Origin: Hephaestia sp. MAHUQ-44
GTDB taxonomy: Bacteria; Pseudomonadota; Alphaproteobacteria; Sphingomonadales; Sphingomonadaceae
Length of the DNA stretch: 64,000 nt
Reading direction: 5' to 3'
Assembly: GCF_023806085.1 (NCBI RefSeq)
Contig: NZ_JAMSLX010000001.1
Coordinates: forward strand, 62,001-126,000
Part shown: positions 53,504 through 61,834 of the stretch, piece by piece
Layout: each line of letters opens with the position of its first letter
Numbering within the stretch: position 1 is the first letter of the stretch
Position numbers and translations under genes: made by a program
Notes under the pieces: generated by a model
What the model was told of the DNA's origin: nothing
Seen by the model: the letters and a program-made list of their open reading frames with translations, nothing else
The model's database searches: none

Positions 53504-55765
53504 TCAGCCCTCGATCTTCGAGAAATCGGCGACGCCGTGCACGGCCTCGCGAATGCCCGCAAGCAACGCGAGGCGCGCGGCGCGCTTGTCGGCGTCGGCG
53601 TCGTTCACCGTCACATGCTCAAAGAACGCATCGATCGGCGCGCGCAACGTCGCCAGCGCCGCCATCGCGCCTTCGAAATCCTCGGCCGCGACGGCTTGCG
53701 CAGCCGCCGGCGCCGCCGACGCCAACGCAGCGATCAGCGCCGCTTCTTCGGCCTCGGGCGCGTAGGTCAGGATTCCGTCATGCCGGACTTGTTCCGGCAT
53801 CCAACCATCCGCAAGCGCTTCGCCCTGTGGCGCGCTGGCTCCCGGCCCCACACCGGGTTGCGCGCTCGACGGGGAAGCGGGCTGATCCCACCCCTCTTTC
53901 TTCAGGATATTCGCCGCACGCTTGTACCCCGCGAGCAGATTGGCGCCGTCCTCGGTGGTGACGAACGCCTGCAACGCATGAACCCGCGCGAGCAACCGGA
54001 CGAGATCGTCCTCTCCGCCGAGCGCAAACACCGCGTCGATCAGATCGTGCCGAACCCCCGCCTCGCGCTGCTGCACCTTGAGGCGGTCGGCGAAGAAGTC
54101 GCGCGTCTTGCCCTCGAAGCCCGTGAGATCATGGCCGGAATGACGCAACCACATGCTCGCCAATCGCAGAAGATCGACGAGATCGAGGCGAAGATCGTTT
54201 TGGATAATGAGCGCCAACACACCAAGCGCAGAGCGACGGAGGGCGAACGGATCTTTGGAACCCGAAGGCGGCAAATCAACGCCAAAGAAGGCACTGATCG
54301 TATCCAGTTTATCCGCCAGCGACACCGCCACCGTCACCGGCGCGGTGGGCACGTCATCGCCCTGCCCGACCGGCTTGTAATGATCGCGGATCGCCTCGGC
54401 GACCACCGCATCCTCGCCCTGCGCGGCGGCGTAATAGCCGCCCATCAGCCCCTGCAATTCGGGGAACTCGCCGACCATCCCGGTGACGAGATCGGCCTTG
54501 GCCAGCCGCGCGGCACGTTCGGCGAGCGCGGCCAACTCCCCCCTCCCGCGTGCGGGAGGGGTCGGGGGAGGGCTTGTTGGGGCAAGCGTGTCGCTAGCGG
54601 ACAGGCCCTCCCCTGGCCCCTCCCGCACGCGGGAGGGGGACGACGCAACGATCCCTTCCTCGACCAGCCAGCGCGCGAGCTTCGCCACGCGCTCGACCTT
54701 GTCGGCGACCGTGCCGAGCTTCTCATGGAATACGATCTGCCCGAGCTTCGCCGCCTGCGCGTCGAGCGGCACGTTGAGATCGGTCTCGTAGAAGAATTTG
54801 GCGTCGGAAAGCCGCGCCGCGAGCACCTTGCGGTTACCGCCGACGATCTTCGCGCCGCCATCGGCCGCGACGATATTGGCGGTGCAGACGAAGGCGTTGG
54901 CAAGTTTCCCGTCCTTGCCCCGGCACACGAAATACTTCTGGTTGACGCGCGCGGTAAGCTGGATGACCTCGGGCGGCACGCCGAGATATGCCGCGTCGAA
55001 GCGGCCGAGCAGCGGCGCCGGCCATTCGGTGAGCCCGGCATTCTCGGCCACCAGCCCCTCATCCTCGATCAGTTCGAGCCCGGCCTCGGCCGCGAGCGTC
55101 GCCGCCCCGTCACGGATGATCGCGGCGCGCTCGTCCTGATCGACGATCACATGGGCGCCGCGCAGCGTCTCGACATAATCGGCCGCCGAACCGATCGTGA
55201 CCGCATCCGGATGGTGGAAGCGGTGGCCAAGCGTGGTCGCCCCGCTGGCGACCCCCGCGATCGCGAAGGGCACCACTTCCTCGCCGAGCAAGGCGACGAT
55301 GCCCTGAAGCGGGCGTACCCAGCGCAGGCTCTCGGTCGAGGCTGAGGCCGCGCCCCAGCGCATCGCCTTGGGCCAGGGAAAAGCGCGCACGATCGCGGGG
55401 ATCGCCGCGGCCAGCACTTGCGCCGTCTTGCGGCCGGGCTTCTCCTGCACCGCGAACCACACGCCGTCACGATCGACGAGCTGGTCTTGGCTGAGACCCG
55501 TCTTGCGCAGGAACCCCTCAAGCGCCTGCGGCGGCGCCGACGTGCGCGGGCCCTTGGTTTCTTCGCTGACGGCGGCGGTCTCCAGCGGCAGATCGCGCGC
55601 GATCAGCACCAGGCGACGCGGCGTCGCATAGGTGACGATATCGCCCGCCGCGATCCCGGCATGCGTCAGTTCGGCGGCGAACAACCGCGCCAGATCGGCG
55701 CGCGCCTTCGCCTGCATCCGCGCCGGAATTTCTTCGGAGCGCAGCTCAAGAAGGAAATCAGCCAT
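53504..55765 (-). CDS. glyS: Glycyl-tRNA synthetase beta subunit with two in-frame repeat insertions
   Basis: A 753-residue beta subunit of the tetrameric bacterial GlyRS; E. coli GlyS has 689 residues. Family segments are LLLELRSEEIPARM-like at the N terminus (FLLELRSEEIPARMQ), VRFVRPLQGIVAL-type RWVRPLQGIVAL, HPKYFV-type VNQKYFVC, and the C-terminal anticodon-binding domain ending with FFEHVTVNDADADKRAARLALL. Two stretches do not belong: residues about 375-410 encoded by the R1 repeat at 54536-54641, and about 627-664 encoded by the R5 repeat at 53772-53885. Both keep the frame. Tandem ATGs at 55768 and 55765 follow a GGGGGGAA site. It is 37 bp downstream of glyQ and pairs with it. Confidence 0.95.
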   Translation of the reverse strand: MADFLLELRSEEIPARMQAKARADLARLFAAELTHAGIAAGDIVTYATPRRLVLIARDLPLETAAVSEETKGPRTSAPPQALEGFLRKTGLSQDQLVDRDGVWFAVQEKPGRKTAQVLAAAIPAIVRAFPWPKAMRWGAASASTESLRWVRPLQGIVALLGEEVVPFAIAGVASGATTLGHRFHHPDAVTIGSAADYVETLRGAHVIVDQDERAAIIRDGAATLAAEAGLELIEDEGLVAENAGLTEWPAPLLGRFDAAYLGVPPEVIQLTARVNQKYFVCRGKDGKLANAFVCTANIVAADGGAKIVGGNRKVLAARLSDAKFFYETDLNVPLDAQAAKLGQIVFHEKLGTVADKVERVAKLARWLVEEGIVASSPSRVREGPGEGLSASDTLAPTSPPPTPPARGRGELAALAERAARLAKADLVTGMVGEFPELQGLMGGYYAAAQGEDAVVAEAIRDHYKPVGQGDDVPTAPVTVAVSLADKLDTISAFFGVDLPPSGSKDPFALRRSALGVLALIIQNDLRLDLVDLLRLASMWLRHSGHDLTGFEGKTRDFFADRLKVQQREAGVRHDLIDAVFALGGEDDLVRLLARVHALQAFVTTEDGANLLAGYKRAANILKKEGWDQPASPSSAQPGVGPGASAPQGEALADGWMPEQVRHDGILTYAPEAEEAALIAALASAAPAAAQAVAAEDFEGAMAALATLRAPIDAFFEHVTVNDADADKRAARLALLAGIREAVHGVADFSKIEG
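53772..53885. repeat. R5 repeat inserted in frame near the glyS C terminus
   Basis: GTCATGCCGGACTTGTTCCG at 53778 is the same word seen at 25275 (with CCCC) and 18352. It is followed by CATCCAACCATCC and a GGCTCCCGGCCCCACACCGG segment, a decayed second arm. On the coding strand it encodes WMPEQVRHDG and SPSSAQPGVGPGASAP, peptides typical of repeat-derived residues in annotated sphingomonad proteins and foreign to GlyS. Confidence 0.85.
54536..54641. repeat. Palindromic repeat inserted in frame in glyS (family R1)
   Basis: Arms at 54536-54577 and 54601-54641 with the two-level structure CCCTCCCGCG-TGCGGGAGGG and GTCGGGGGAGGGC. In the glyS frame it encodes a 35-residue peptide with SPSRVREGPGEGL and TSPPPTPPARGRGE, in the same orientation, frame and length as the copy in ileS; 23 of the 35 positions are identical by eye. 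Confidence 0.9.
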
Positions 55766-55802
55766 CATTTCCCCCCGCGCCGGGGAGGATGTGCCGCCAC
55801 CA

Positions 55803-56669
55803 TCACGACGCCCACCCGTTCTTTTCCATCCATGCCTGGCAGCTACCCTTGGCGAGATCGCGCACGCGGCCGATATACGCCTGCCGCTCGGCAACCGAGA
55901 TCACCCCGCGCGCCTGCAGCAGGTTGAAGACGTGGCTCGCCTTGATCGCCTGTTCGTAAGCGGGGAGCGGCAGTTTCGCGTCGAGGCAGCGCTCGCATTC
56001 GACGGCGGCCTTTTTGAACAGATCGAACAGCGCCTCGGTATCGGCGACCTCGAAATTCCACGTGCTCATCTCGCGTTCGTTTTCAAGGAACACGTCGCCA
56101 TAGGTCACGCCCGCGTCGTTATACGCGAGATCGTACACATTATCCTTGTTCTGGATGTACATCGCGAGGCGTTCGAGCCCGTAGGTCAGCTCACCCGCGA
56201 CGGGCAGGCAATCGAACCCGCCCATCTGCTGGAAATAGGTGAACTGCGTCACCTCCATCCCGTCGCACCAGACTTCCCAGCCCAGCCCCCAGGCGCCCAG
56301 CGTCGGGCTTTCCCAATCGTCCTCGACGAAACGGATGTCGTGGGTGGTAAAATCGATCCCGATCGCCGTCAGGCTGCCCAGATAGAGATCCTGAATGTCC
56401 GCCGGGCTGGGTTTGAGCACCACCTGATATTGGTAATAATGCTGGAGCCGGTTGGGATTCTCGCCGTAGCGACCGTCGGTCGGGCGGCGGCACGGCTGAA
56501 CGAAGGCCGCGTTCCACGAATCGGGGCCGAGCGCGCGCAGCGTCGTCGCGGGGTGAAAGGTGCCCGCGCCCATCTCCATGTCATACGGCTGGAGGATCAA
56601 ACAGCCGCGATCACTCCAGTAATCATGGAGCGTCAAAATCATGCGCTGGAAGCTCAACGGCTCGGTCAC
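55803..56669 (-). CDS. glyQ: Glycyl-tRNA synthetase alpha subunit
   Basis: A 288-residue catalytic subunit of the bacterial alpha2-beta2 GlyRS. Motifs are [27 protein letters not shown] in pieces, [18 protein letters not shown] and [12 protein letters not shown] (class II motif 3). Length and sequence are normal and without insertions, unlike its partner glyS. It is divergent from the GumN-like gene. Confidence 0.97.
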   Translation of the reverse strand: MTEPLSFQRMILTLHDYWSDRGCLILQPYDMEMGAGTFHPATTLRALGPDSWNAAFVQPCRRPTDGRYGENPNRLQHYYQYQVVLKPSPADIQDLYLGSLTAIGIDFTTHDIRFVEDDWESPTLGAWGLGWEVWCDGMEVTQFTYFQQMGGFDCLPVAGELTYGLERLAMYIQNKDNVYDLAYNDAGVTYGDVFLENEREMSTWNFEVADTEALFDLFKKAAVECERCLDAKLPLPAYEQAIKASHVFNLLQARGVISVAERQAYIGRVRDLAKGSCQAWMEKNGWAS

Positions 56670-56796
56670 TCGGGCGGGCGCCTGTTGCAGTGCGATAGGA
56701 TGCGCGTGCCTTGCCGGAACGCGGGTGCGGAATCAAGCGGACGACTGGACCGTTGCGCGCGACGCCCCTAAGCGGCACGCGATCCGCAAGGAGTTG

Positions 56797-57729
56797 ATGC
56801 CCGTGAAGCTGTTCCCGTTCGTCGTGACCGCCGCGCTCCTCGTGCTGCCCGCCACCGCCTGCGGGCAGGCCGCCGACTCGTCCGCCGCGACCGCAACCGC
56901 CGCGGCGTCCTCGCCGACCGATGCCGATCCCGCCTTGTGGGTGGTCAAGGACGACGACACCACGATCTATCTGTTCGGCACGGTCCATGTCCTCAAGCCG
57001 GGCCTGTCGTGGTTCGACAACGCGGTGAAGACCGCGTTCGACGCCTCGGACGAACTGGTGATGGAGCTCATCCAGCCCGACGATCCCGCCAGCGTCCAGC
57101 AACTCATCCTCGCCAAGGGCATCACGACCACCGGCCCGACGCTGACCGAGCGGCTGCCCGTCGACAAGCGCGCCGCTTATGCCAGGGTGATGACCGCAAA
57201 CGGCCTGTCGCCCGGAGCATTCGATCGGATGGACCCGTGGCTCGCGGCGATGTCGCTGACGATGACCTCGCTCGCGAAGCTCGGCTATGAGGCCACCCAT
57301 GGCCCCGAGCAGGTGCTGACCACGGCCGCACAGGCAGCGGGCAAGCCGATCACCGCGCTTGAGACGATCGCGCAGCAATTCGACTATCTCGACGGCCTGT
57401 CCGAGCCCGCGCAGATGACGATGCTGGCCAGCACGATCGACGCGACCGAAGACGCCGGCACGATGTTTGCCGATATGGTCGCCGCCTGGTCCAACGGTGA
57501 CGACGAAGCGCTGGCCGCGCTGATGAACGAGGGGCTCGCCGATTCGCCCGAACTCGAACGCGTGATGCTCACCGATCGCAACGCGCGCTGGGCCGATTGG
57601 ATCGCCGGGCGGATGAAGCAGCCGGGGACGGTATTCGTCGCGGTCGGCGCGGGGCATCTCGCAGGCGAGAACAGCGTGCGCGCCGATCTCGCCAAGCACC
57701 ATCTGATCGCGACGCGGATCGCGTATTAA
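56797..57729 (+). CDS. TraB/GumN-family lipoprotein
   Basis: A 310-residue protein: signal peptide with lipobox LPATAC, an Ala/Ser-rich linker, then the TraB/GumN domain with ALWVVKDDDTTIYLFGTVHVLKPG (GTVHVLKP) and the terminal VAVGAGHLAGENSV. The fold is related to the TIKI metalloproteases; a protease function in bacteria is likely but unproven. The start at 56797 has AAGGAG seven bases upstream; the longer open frame begins inside the divergent glyQ region. An R3 repeat follows its stop. Confidence 0.88.
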   Translation: MPVKLFPFVVTAALLVLPATACGQAADSSAATATAAASSPTDADPALWVVKDDDTTIYLFGTVHVLKPGLSWFDNAVKTAFDASDELVMELIQPDDPASVQQLILAKGITTTGPTLTERLPVDKRAAYARVMTANGLSPGAFDRMDPWLAAMSLTMTSLAKLGYEATHGPEQVLTTAAQAAGKPITALETIAQQFDYLDGLSEPAQMTMLASTIDATEDAGTMFADMVAAWSNGDDEALAALMNEGLADSPELERVMLTDRNARWADWIAGRMKQPGTVFVAVGAGHLAGENSVRADLAKHHLIATRIAY

Positions 57730-57739
57730 TATCAATAAT

Positions 57740-57820
57740 GCCGCACCGGCCCGCTCCCCCACCCGACCACCCACAGAATACTGCGTTGAGTGCTCGGGTG
57801 GGGAAGCGAGCCGGTGCGGC
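57740..57820. repeat. Palindrome GCCGCACCGGCCCGCT (family R3)
   Basis: Arms 57740-57768 and 57791-57820 pair with a few mismatches; the outer part, GCCGCACCGGC, and the CCCCCACCCGA segment match the copy at 11368. It starts 11 bases after the GumN-like stop, where it may end the transcript, and 28 bases before the rplY promoter. Confidence 0.88.
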
Positions 57821-57847
57821 GTCTATCCAAACCGCAACCCCGCGCGC

Positions 57848-57876
57848 TTGCCTGTCGCCACGGCTTCGCCTATAGG
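57848..57876 (+). promoter_or_regulatory. Putative promoter of rplY
   Basis: TTGCCT (57848-57853) and TATAGG (57871-57876) are separated by 17 bases, good -35 and -10 hexamers for a housekeeping sigma factor. The rplY start is 74 bases downstream. Confidence 0.55.
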
Positions 57877-57950
57877 CGCGCGGTTCCGGTCATGGTCATC
57901 CCTGGAGGCGTGGTCGGGCAGATATATTCATTCGTATTCGGAGAATTAGC

Positions 57951-58598
57951 ATGAGCGACCAGCTGACGCTCGCTGCCGAGACGCGTGATCGGGTTGGCAA
58001 GGGAGCCTCCCGTTCGCTTCGTCGTGATGGCCGCGTGCCCGCCGTGATCTATGGCGACAATCAGGACCCCACCCCGATCCATGTCGAGGAAAAGGCGCTG
58101 AACAAGCTCCTGATGACCGGCTTCTTCATGAACTCGGTGATCATGGTCGAGGTCGGCGGCAAGCCGCAGCGCACGCTGCCCAAGGACGTGACCTTCGATG
58201 TCGTCACCGAGCGGCCGGTCCATGTCGATTTCCTGCGGATCTCGAAGAACGCCAAGGTCACCGTCAGCATCCCGGTGCGCTTCGTCGACGAAGAGAAGGC
58301 GCCCGGCATCAAGCGTGGCGGCGTGCTCAACGTCGTTCGCCACGAACTCGAACTGATCCTCGATGCCGCGCACATCCCCGACGAGATCGAAATCTCGCTC
58401 GAGGGTCTCGAAGTCGGCGATGCGATCCACGTCAGCAAGGTCGCGCTGCCCAAGGGCGCCGAGCCGGTGATCGACGATCGCGATTTCACCATCGCCACGG
58501 TCGTCGCGCCGTCGGCGCTCAAGTCGAGCGAAGGCGACAACGAGACCGAGGCCGAAGGCGACGCCGAAGCCCCCGCCGCGGGCGCCAAGGAAGCCTGA
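57951..58598 (+). CDS. rplY: 50S ribosomal protein L25/general stress protein Ctc
   Basis: A 215-residue TL5/CTC-type L25 with the N-terminal 5S-rRNA-binding domain ([29 protein letters not shown] in pieces) and a second beta domain typical of the long form. The Ala/Glu tail is low-complexity. GGAGAA lies seven bases before the ATG. It is followed by pth across a palindromic repeat, a common bacterial pairing. Confidence 0.95.
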   Translation: MSDQLTLAAETRDRVGKGASRSLRRDGRVPAVIYGDNQDPTPIHVEEKALNKLLMTGFFMNSVIMVEVGGKPQRTLPKDVTFDVVTERPVHVDFLRISKNAKVTVSIPVRFVDEEKAPGIKRGGVLNVVRHELELILDAAHIPDEIEISLEGLEVGDAIHVSKVALPKGAEPVIDDRDFTIATVVAPSALKSSEGDNETEAEGDAEAPAAGAKEA

Positions 58599-58608
58599 CC
58601 AACGGGCA

Positions 58609-58695
58609 AGCCCCTCTCCTGCGGGGGAGGGGCCGGGTCGGGGAGGCGCGGCGCCTGATAGCGGCCTGCCTCCCCCACCCCCGCCCGGCATCGGG
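58609..58695. repeat. Palindromic repeat between rplY and pth (R1-like)
   Basis: CCCCTCTCCTGCGGGGGAGG followed by GGCCGGGTCGGGGAGGC, and the complementary GCCTGCCTCCCCCACCCCCG with a less regular right end. It has the GC-rich two-box structure of R1 but with more mismatches. It sits within the rplY-pth unit, 11 bases after rplY. Confidence 0.75.
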
Positions 58696-58730
58696 CAGGC
58701 CGTGCACCGCGCGGTTGAGGGAGCAAGCGG

Positions 58731-59300
58731 ATGCAGCTCTGGGTCGGCCTCGGCAATCCCGGCGCCAAATATGCGATGAACCGGCACAATGTCGGCTTCA
58801 TGGCGATCGACGCGATCGTCGGGGTGCACGATTTCGAGCCCCCGAAAAAGCGCTTCGCCGGCTGGGCGATCGAGGCGCGGCTGGGCAGCCAAAAGCTTCT
58901 CCTGCTCAAGCCCGCCACCTTCATGAACGAAAGCGGCCAATCGATCGGTGAGGCGATGCGCTTCTACCGGCTCGAGCCGCAAGACGTCACCGTCTTCCAC
59001 GACGAGCTCGATCTGGCGCCCTTCAAGGTCAAGGTGAAGCAGGGCGGCGGCACCGCCGGGCACAACGGCCTGCGCTCGACCGAGGCGCATATCGGCCCCG
59101 ATTTCCGCCGCGTCCGCATCGGCATCGGCCATCCCGGCCACAAGGACCGCGTCCACAATTACGTCCTCGGCAATTACCCCAAGGCCGATATCGCCCCCCT
59201 ATCCGACATGCTCGGCGCGATCGCCGCCGAAGCCGAGTGGCTGACGAAAAACGACGACGCCCGCTTCATGAACGACGTAGCGCTGCGGTTGCAGGGGTAA
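58731..59300 (+). CDS. pth: Peptidyl-tRNA hydrolase
   Basis: A 189-residue esterase that releases peptides from dropped-off peptidyl-tRNA. Family motifs are LWVGLGNPGAKYAMNRHNVGF with the catalytic His and Asn, KPATFMNESGQSIGEA, FHDELDLAPFKVK (Asp) and GGGTAGHNGLRS. The ATG is preceded by GAGGGAGC. It probably shares a transcript with rplY. Confidence 0.96.
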   Translation: MQLWVGLGNPGAKYAMNRHNVGFMAIDAIVGVHDFEPPKKRFAGWAIEARLGSQKLLLLKPATFMNESGQSIGEAMRFYRLEPQDVTVFHDELDLAPFKVKVKQGGGTAGHNGLRSTEAHIGPDFRRVRIGIGHPGHKDRVHNYVLGNYPKADIAPLSDMLGAIAAEAEWLTKNDDARFMNDVALRLQG

Positions 59301-59321
59301 TCCCCGCGGCGGCGATCAGCC

Positions 59322-59705
59322 TCACCCCACCTCAAACGCCGCGATGATCGGGCACGGCCCCACATCCGACGCGGCACATTCGCGCGCCAGCCGTTGCAAC
59401 GCCGTCCGTGCCGCCGTCAGTTCGGCAATCTTCGCATCGAGCGCACCGATCTTCTCGCGTGCCAGATCGCGGGCCCGCGCACGATCGCGGCTGGCGTCGA
59501 GCGCGATCAGGTCGGCGATCTCGTCGAGCGAGAACCCCGCCGCCTGCGCCTGCCGGATGAAGCGCAACCGACGCACGTCCGTCGCGTCGTACCGGCGCAC
59601 GCCTGATTGCCCGGCGGGCGTCTCCATCAGCCCGCGGCGCTGGTAATAGCGCACCGTCTCCACCCCCACCCCGCCGGCCTTCGCCAGCCCGCCGATCGTC
59701 GTCAT
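59322..59705 (-). CDS. MerR-family transcriptional regulator
   Basis: A 127-residue regulator with the N-terminal MerR winged helix (TIGGLAKAGGVGVETVRYYQRRGL) and a long dimerisation helix, ending in Cys110 and Cys118 (RECAASDVGPCPII). These correspond to two of the three Hg-binding Cys residues of classical MerR, but the first (Cys82 in Tn501) is Arg here (DASRDRARAR), so it probably senses thiol oxidation or another metal rather than Hg. It is divergent from the glutaredoxin-MauE gene, with a MerR-type operator between them. Confidence 0.88.
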   Translation of the reverse strand: MTTIGGLAKAGGVGVETVRYYQRRGLMETPAGQSGVRRYDATDVRRLRFIRQAQAAGFSLDEIADLIALDASRDRARARDLAREKIGALDAKIAELTAARTALQRLARECAASDVGPCPIIAAFEVG

Positions 59706-59716
59706 CGAGAAACCCC

Positions 59717-59747
59717 TTGAACCGTACCTTGGTACGGACCCTAGATA
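59717..59747 (+). promoter_or_regulatory. MerR-type promoter with a 19-bp spacer and CCGTACC-TT-GGTACGG operator
   Basis: TTGAAC (-35, 59717-59722) and TAGATA (-10, 59742-59747) are 19 bases apart, the overlong spacing that MerR proteins correct by twisting DNA. The dyad CCGTACC (59722-59728) / GGTACGG (59731-59737) fills the spacer, as in the mer operator. It faces the glutaredoxin-MauE gene and is 12 bases from the merR-like start. Confidence 0.9.
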
Positions 59748-59786
59748 GGCGCCCGACGCATCCTGCCCAAGCCCGGAGATTCACGC

Positions 59787-60533
59787 ATGGCCGCCCCCAA
59801 GACCGCGACACTCTATCGCATGGTGATGCCCGGCCACACCTGCCCTTATGGGCTGAAATCCAAGGATATGCTCGAACGCCGCGGCTATCGGGTCGAGGAC
59901 AAATGGCTGACGACGCGCGAGGCCACCGACGCGTTCAAGGCCGAGCACGGCGTCAAGACGACCCCGCAGACCTTCATCGATGGCGAGCGGATCGGCGGCA
60001 ATGACGATCTGCGCCGCTTCTTCGGCAAGCACGTGCCCGAACCGGGATCGACCTCCTACACCCCCGTCATCGCGCTGTTCGCGATGACCGCGCTGATGGC
60101 GCTGGCGACGAGCGCGACCACGCTCGGCACGCCCTTCACGGTCCGCGCCGCCGAATGGTTCATCGCGTTCAGCATGTGTGCGCTGGCGATGCTCAAGCTT
60201 CAGGATATCGAGCGTTTCTCGTCGATGTTCCTCAATTACGATCTGCTCGCGCAGCGCTGGGTGCCCTATGCGTACATCTATCCCTTCGCCGAGGCCGGCG
60301 CCGGGGTGCTGATGATCACCCACGCGTTCGGCTGGCTGTCGATCCCGGTCGCGCTGTTCATCGGCGGAATCGGCGCAGTCTCGGTGTTCAAGGCGGTCTA
60401 TATCGACAAGCGCGACATCAAATGCGCGTGCGTCGGCGGCAACAGCAACGTGCCGCTGGGGTTCGTCTCGCTGACCGAAAACGTGATGATGGTGGCGATG
60501 GCATTGTGGATGATCGCGCAGGCGACGGGATGA
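59787..60533 (+). CDS. Glutaredoxin-MauE fusion protein
   Basis: A 248-residue fusion. Residues 1-85 form a glutaredoxin fold with HTCPYGLKSKDML (CPYG in place of CPYC) and VKTTPQTFIDGERIGGNDDLRRFFG. The rest is membrane-bound (about four helices) and resembles MauE/DoxX, ending with the CxC motif KCACVGGNSNVPLG. It may shuttle electrons between the cytosolic thiol and the membrane Cys pair. It is controlled by the MerR-type promoter at 59717. Confidence 0.85.
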   Translation: MAAPKTATLYRMVMPGHTCPYGLKSKDMLERRGYRVEDKWLTTREATDAFKAEHGVKTTPQTFIDGERIGGNDDLRRFFGKHVPEPGSTSYTPVIALFAMTALMALATSATTLGTPFTVRAAEWFIAFSMCALAMLKLQDIERFSSMFLNYDLLAQRWVPYAYIYPFAEAGAGVLMITHAFGWLSIPVALFIGGIGAVSVFKAVYIDKRDIKCACVGGNSNVPLGFVSLTENVMMVAMALWMIAQATG

Positions 60534-60590
60534 TGATTTGATCGCAGACGTCCATGCGTCGGTGCGCTATAGACCCTGTATCACCACCTC

Positions 60591-60674
60591 CCGTTCGTCC
60601 TGAGCTTGTCGAAGGGCCGTTCTTCCCTTCCGGTGAAAGAAAGAGCGGTGCTTCGACAAGCTCGGCATGAACGG
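60591..60674. repeat. CCGTTCG...AACGG palindrome (family R2)
   Basis: CCGTTCGTCCTGAGCTTGTC and CTTCGACAAGCTCGGCATGA form the arms, with the inner GGCCGTTCTT / AAGAGCGGTG. It lies between the glutaredoxin-MauE and TIGR02466 genes, 58 bases after the first stop. Confidence 0.88.
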
Positions 60675-60697
60675 GGAGTCAGGACCAGTGCCTTTTC

Positions 60698-61300
60698 ATG
60701 CCCACCCGCTCGCTTTTCGCCACGCGCTTCTATGAAGCCGCCCTCGACGACACCGCCTTGCTCGCCGAGCTTGAGGATGCCTGCCTCGACCTCGCCGAAC
60801 AGGATGTCGCCGGGCAGAACTGGTCCGAGGCGCATGGCTATCATGGCTATACCAGCTACGCGTCGCTCAACGATCTGCCACGGCGCGATCCGCGGATCGG
60901 CGATCTGGTGCGCCATCTGAACCGCCACGTCGCCGCCTTTGCCAAGGACTGCGCGTTCGATCTCGGCGGCAAGAAGCTCAAGCTCGACAGCCTGTGGGTC
61001 AATGTACTCGCACCCGGCGGCACGCATTCGGGGCATATCCACCCGCACAGCGTCGTCTCGGGGACGATCTATGTCGCGGTGCCGCCGGGGTCGGGCGCGC
61101 TCAAGCTCGAAGACCCCCGGCTGGCGATGCTGATGGCCGCCCCCGGCCGTCACGATGACGCGCCCGAGGATCTCAAGCCCTTCATTTATGCCGAGCCCGC
61201 GGCGGGGACGATCTTCCTGTGGGAAAGCTGGCTGCGCCACGAGGTGATGCCCAACATGGCCGAGGAAGACCGGATCAGCATCAGCTTCAACTATCGTTGA
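60698..61300 (+). CDS. TIGR02466-family putative 2-oxoglutarate/Fe(II) oxygenase
   Basis: A 200-residue protein with the TIGR02466 signatures LWVNVLAPGGTHSGHIHPHSVVSG (Hx-H metal ligands) and WLRHEVMPNMAEEDRISISFNY (distal His and Arg), as in double-stranded beta-helix oxygenases. The substrate is unknown. The start is directly after the R2 repeat, and a clear ribosome-binding site was not seen. It is co-oriented with the VOC gene, 19 bp downstream. Confidence 0.85.
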   Translation: MPTRSLFATRFYEAALDDTALLAELEDACLDLAEQDVAGQNWSEAHGYHGYTSYASLNDLPRRDPRIGDLVRHLNRHVAAFAKDCAFDLGGKKLKLDSLWVNVLAPGGTHSGHIHPHSVVSGTIYVAVPPGSGALKLEDPRLAMLMAAPGRHDDAPEDLKPFIYAEPAAGTIFLWESWLRHEVMPNMAEEDRISISFNYR

Positions 61301-61319
61301 TGAACCAGGGAGGCCCCGC

Positions 61320-61742
61320 ATGACGCAGCAACAAATCGCCGTGGTGACGCTCGGCATCGCCGATCTCGCCCGATCGAAGGCCTTCTACGCAGACGGCTTC
61401 GGCTGGGCGCCGGTGTTCGAGAATGACGAGATCGCCTTTTATCAGATGAACGGCTTCGTGTTCGCGACCTGGCTGTCCACGGCGCTCGAGGGCGATATGA
61501 ATCGCGACGCGCGCGGCACGTCGGCGATCGCGCTGGCGCACAATGTCGCGCACGAGGCCGATGTCGCGCCGCTGATCGCGCGCTTGGCGGCGGCCGGCGG
61601 CACCGTTTTGCGCGCCGCCGACGCACCGCCGCATGGCGGGTATCGCGGCTATATTGCCGATCCCGACGGCCATGCGTGGGAAATCGCGTGGAACCCGGCC
61701 TGGCCGATCGACGATCGGGGGCACGTGCACTTCGCGGCCTGA
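61320..61742 (+). CDS. VOC-family (glyoxalase-like) protein
   Basis: A 140-residue single-domain VOC protein (TLGIADLARSKAFYADGFGW, YIADPDGHAWEIAWNPAW). It resembles glyoxalase/bleomycin-resistance-type proteins; the metal ligands and substrate are not clear. GGGAGGC lies close upstream of the ATG. It is probably transcribed with the TIGR02466 gene. Confidence 0.85.
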   Translation: MTQQQIAVVTLGIADLARSKAFYADGFGWAPVFENDEIAFYQMNGFVFATWLSTALEGDMNRDARGTSAIALAHNVAHEADVAPLIARLAAAGGTVLRAADAPPHGGYRGYIADPDGHAWEIAWNPAWPIDDRGHVHFAA

Positions 61743-61834
61743 ACGCGCATCATCGGCTCGCACCGGCCGGGCCGGGCTGGCATCGCGCGGCGAAACGCCT
61801 TATCCGCGCGAACAACCAATCGAAGGACGTATCC

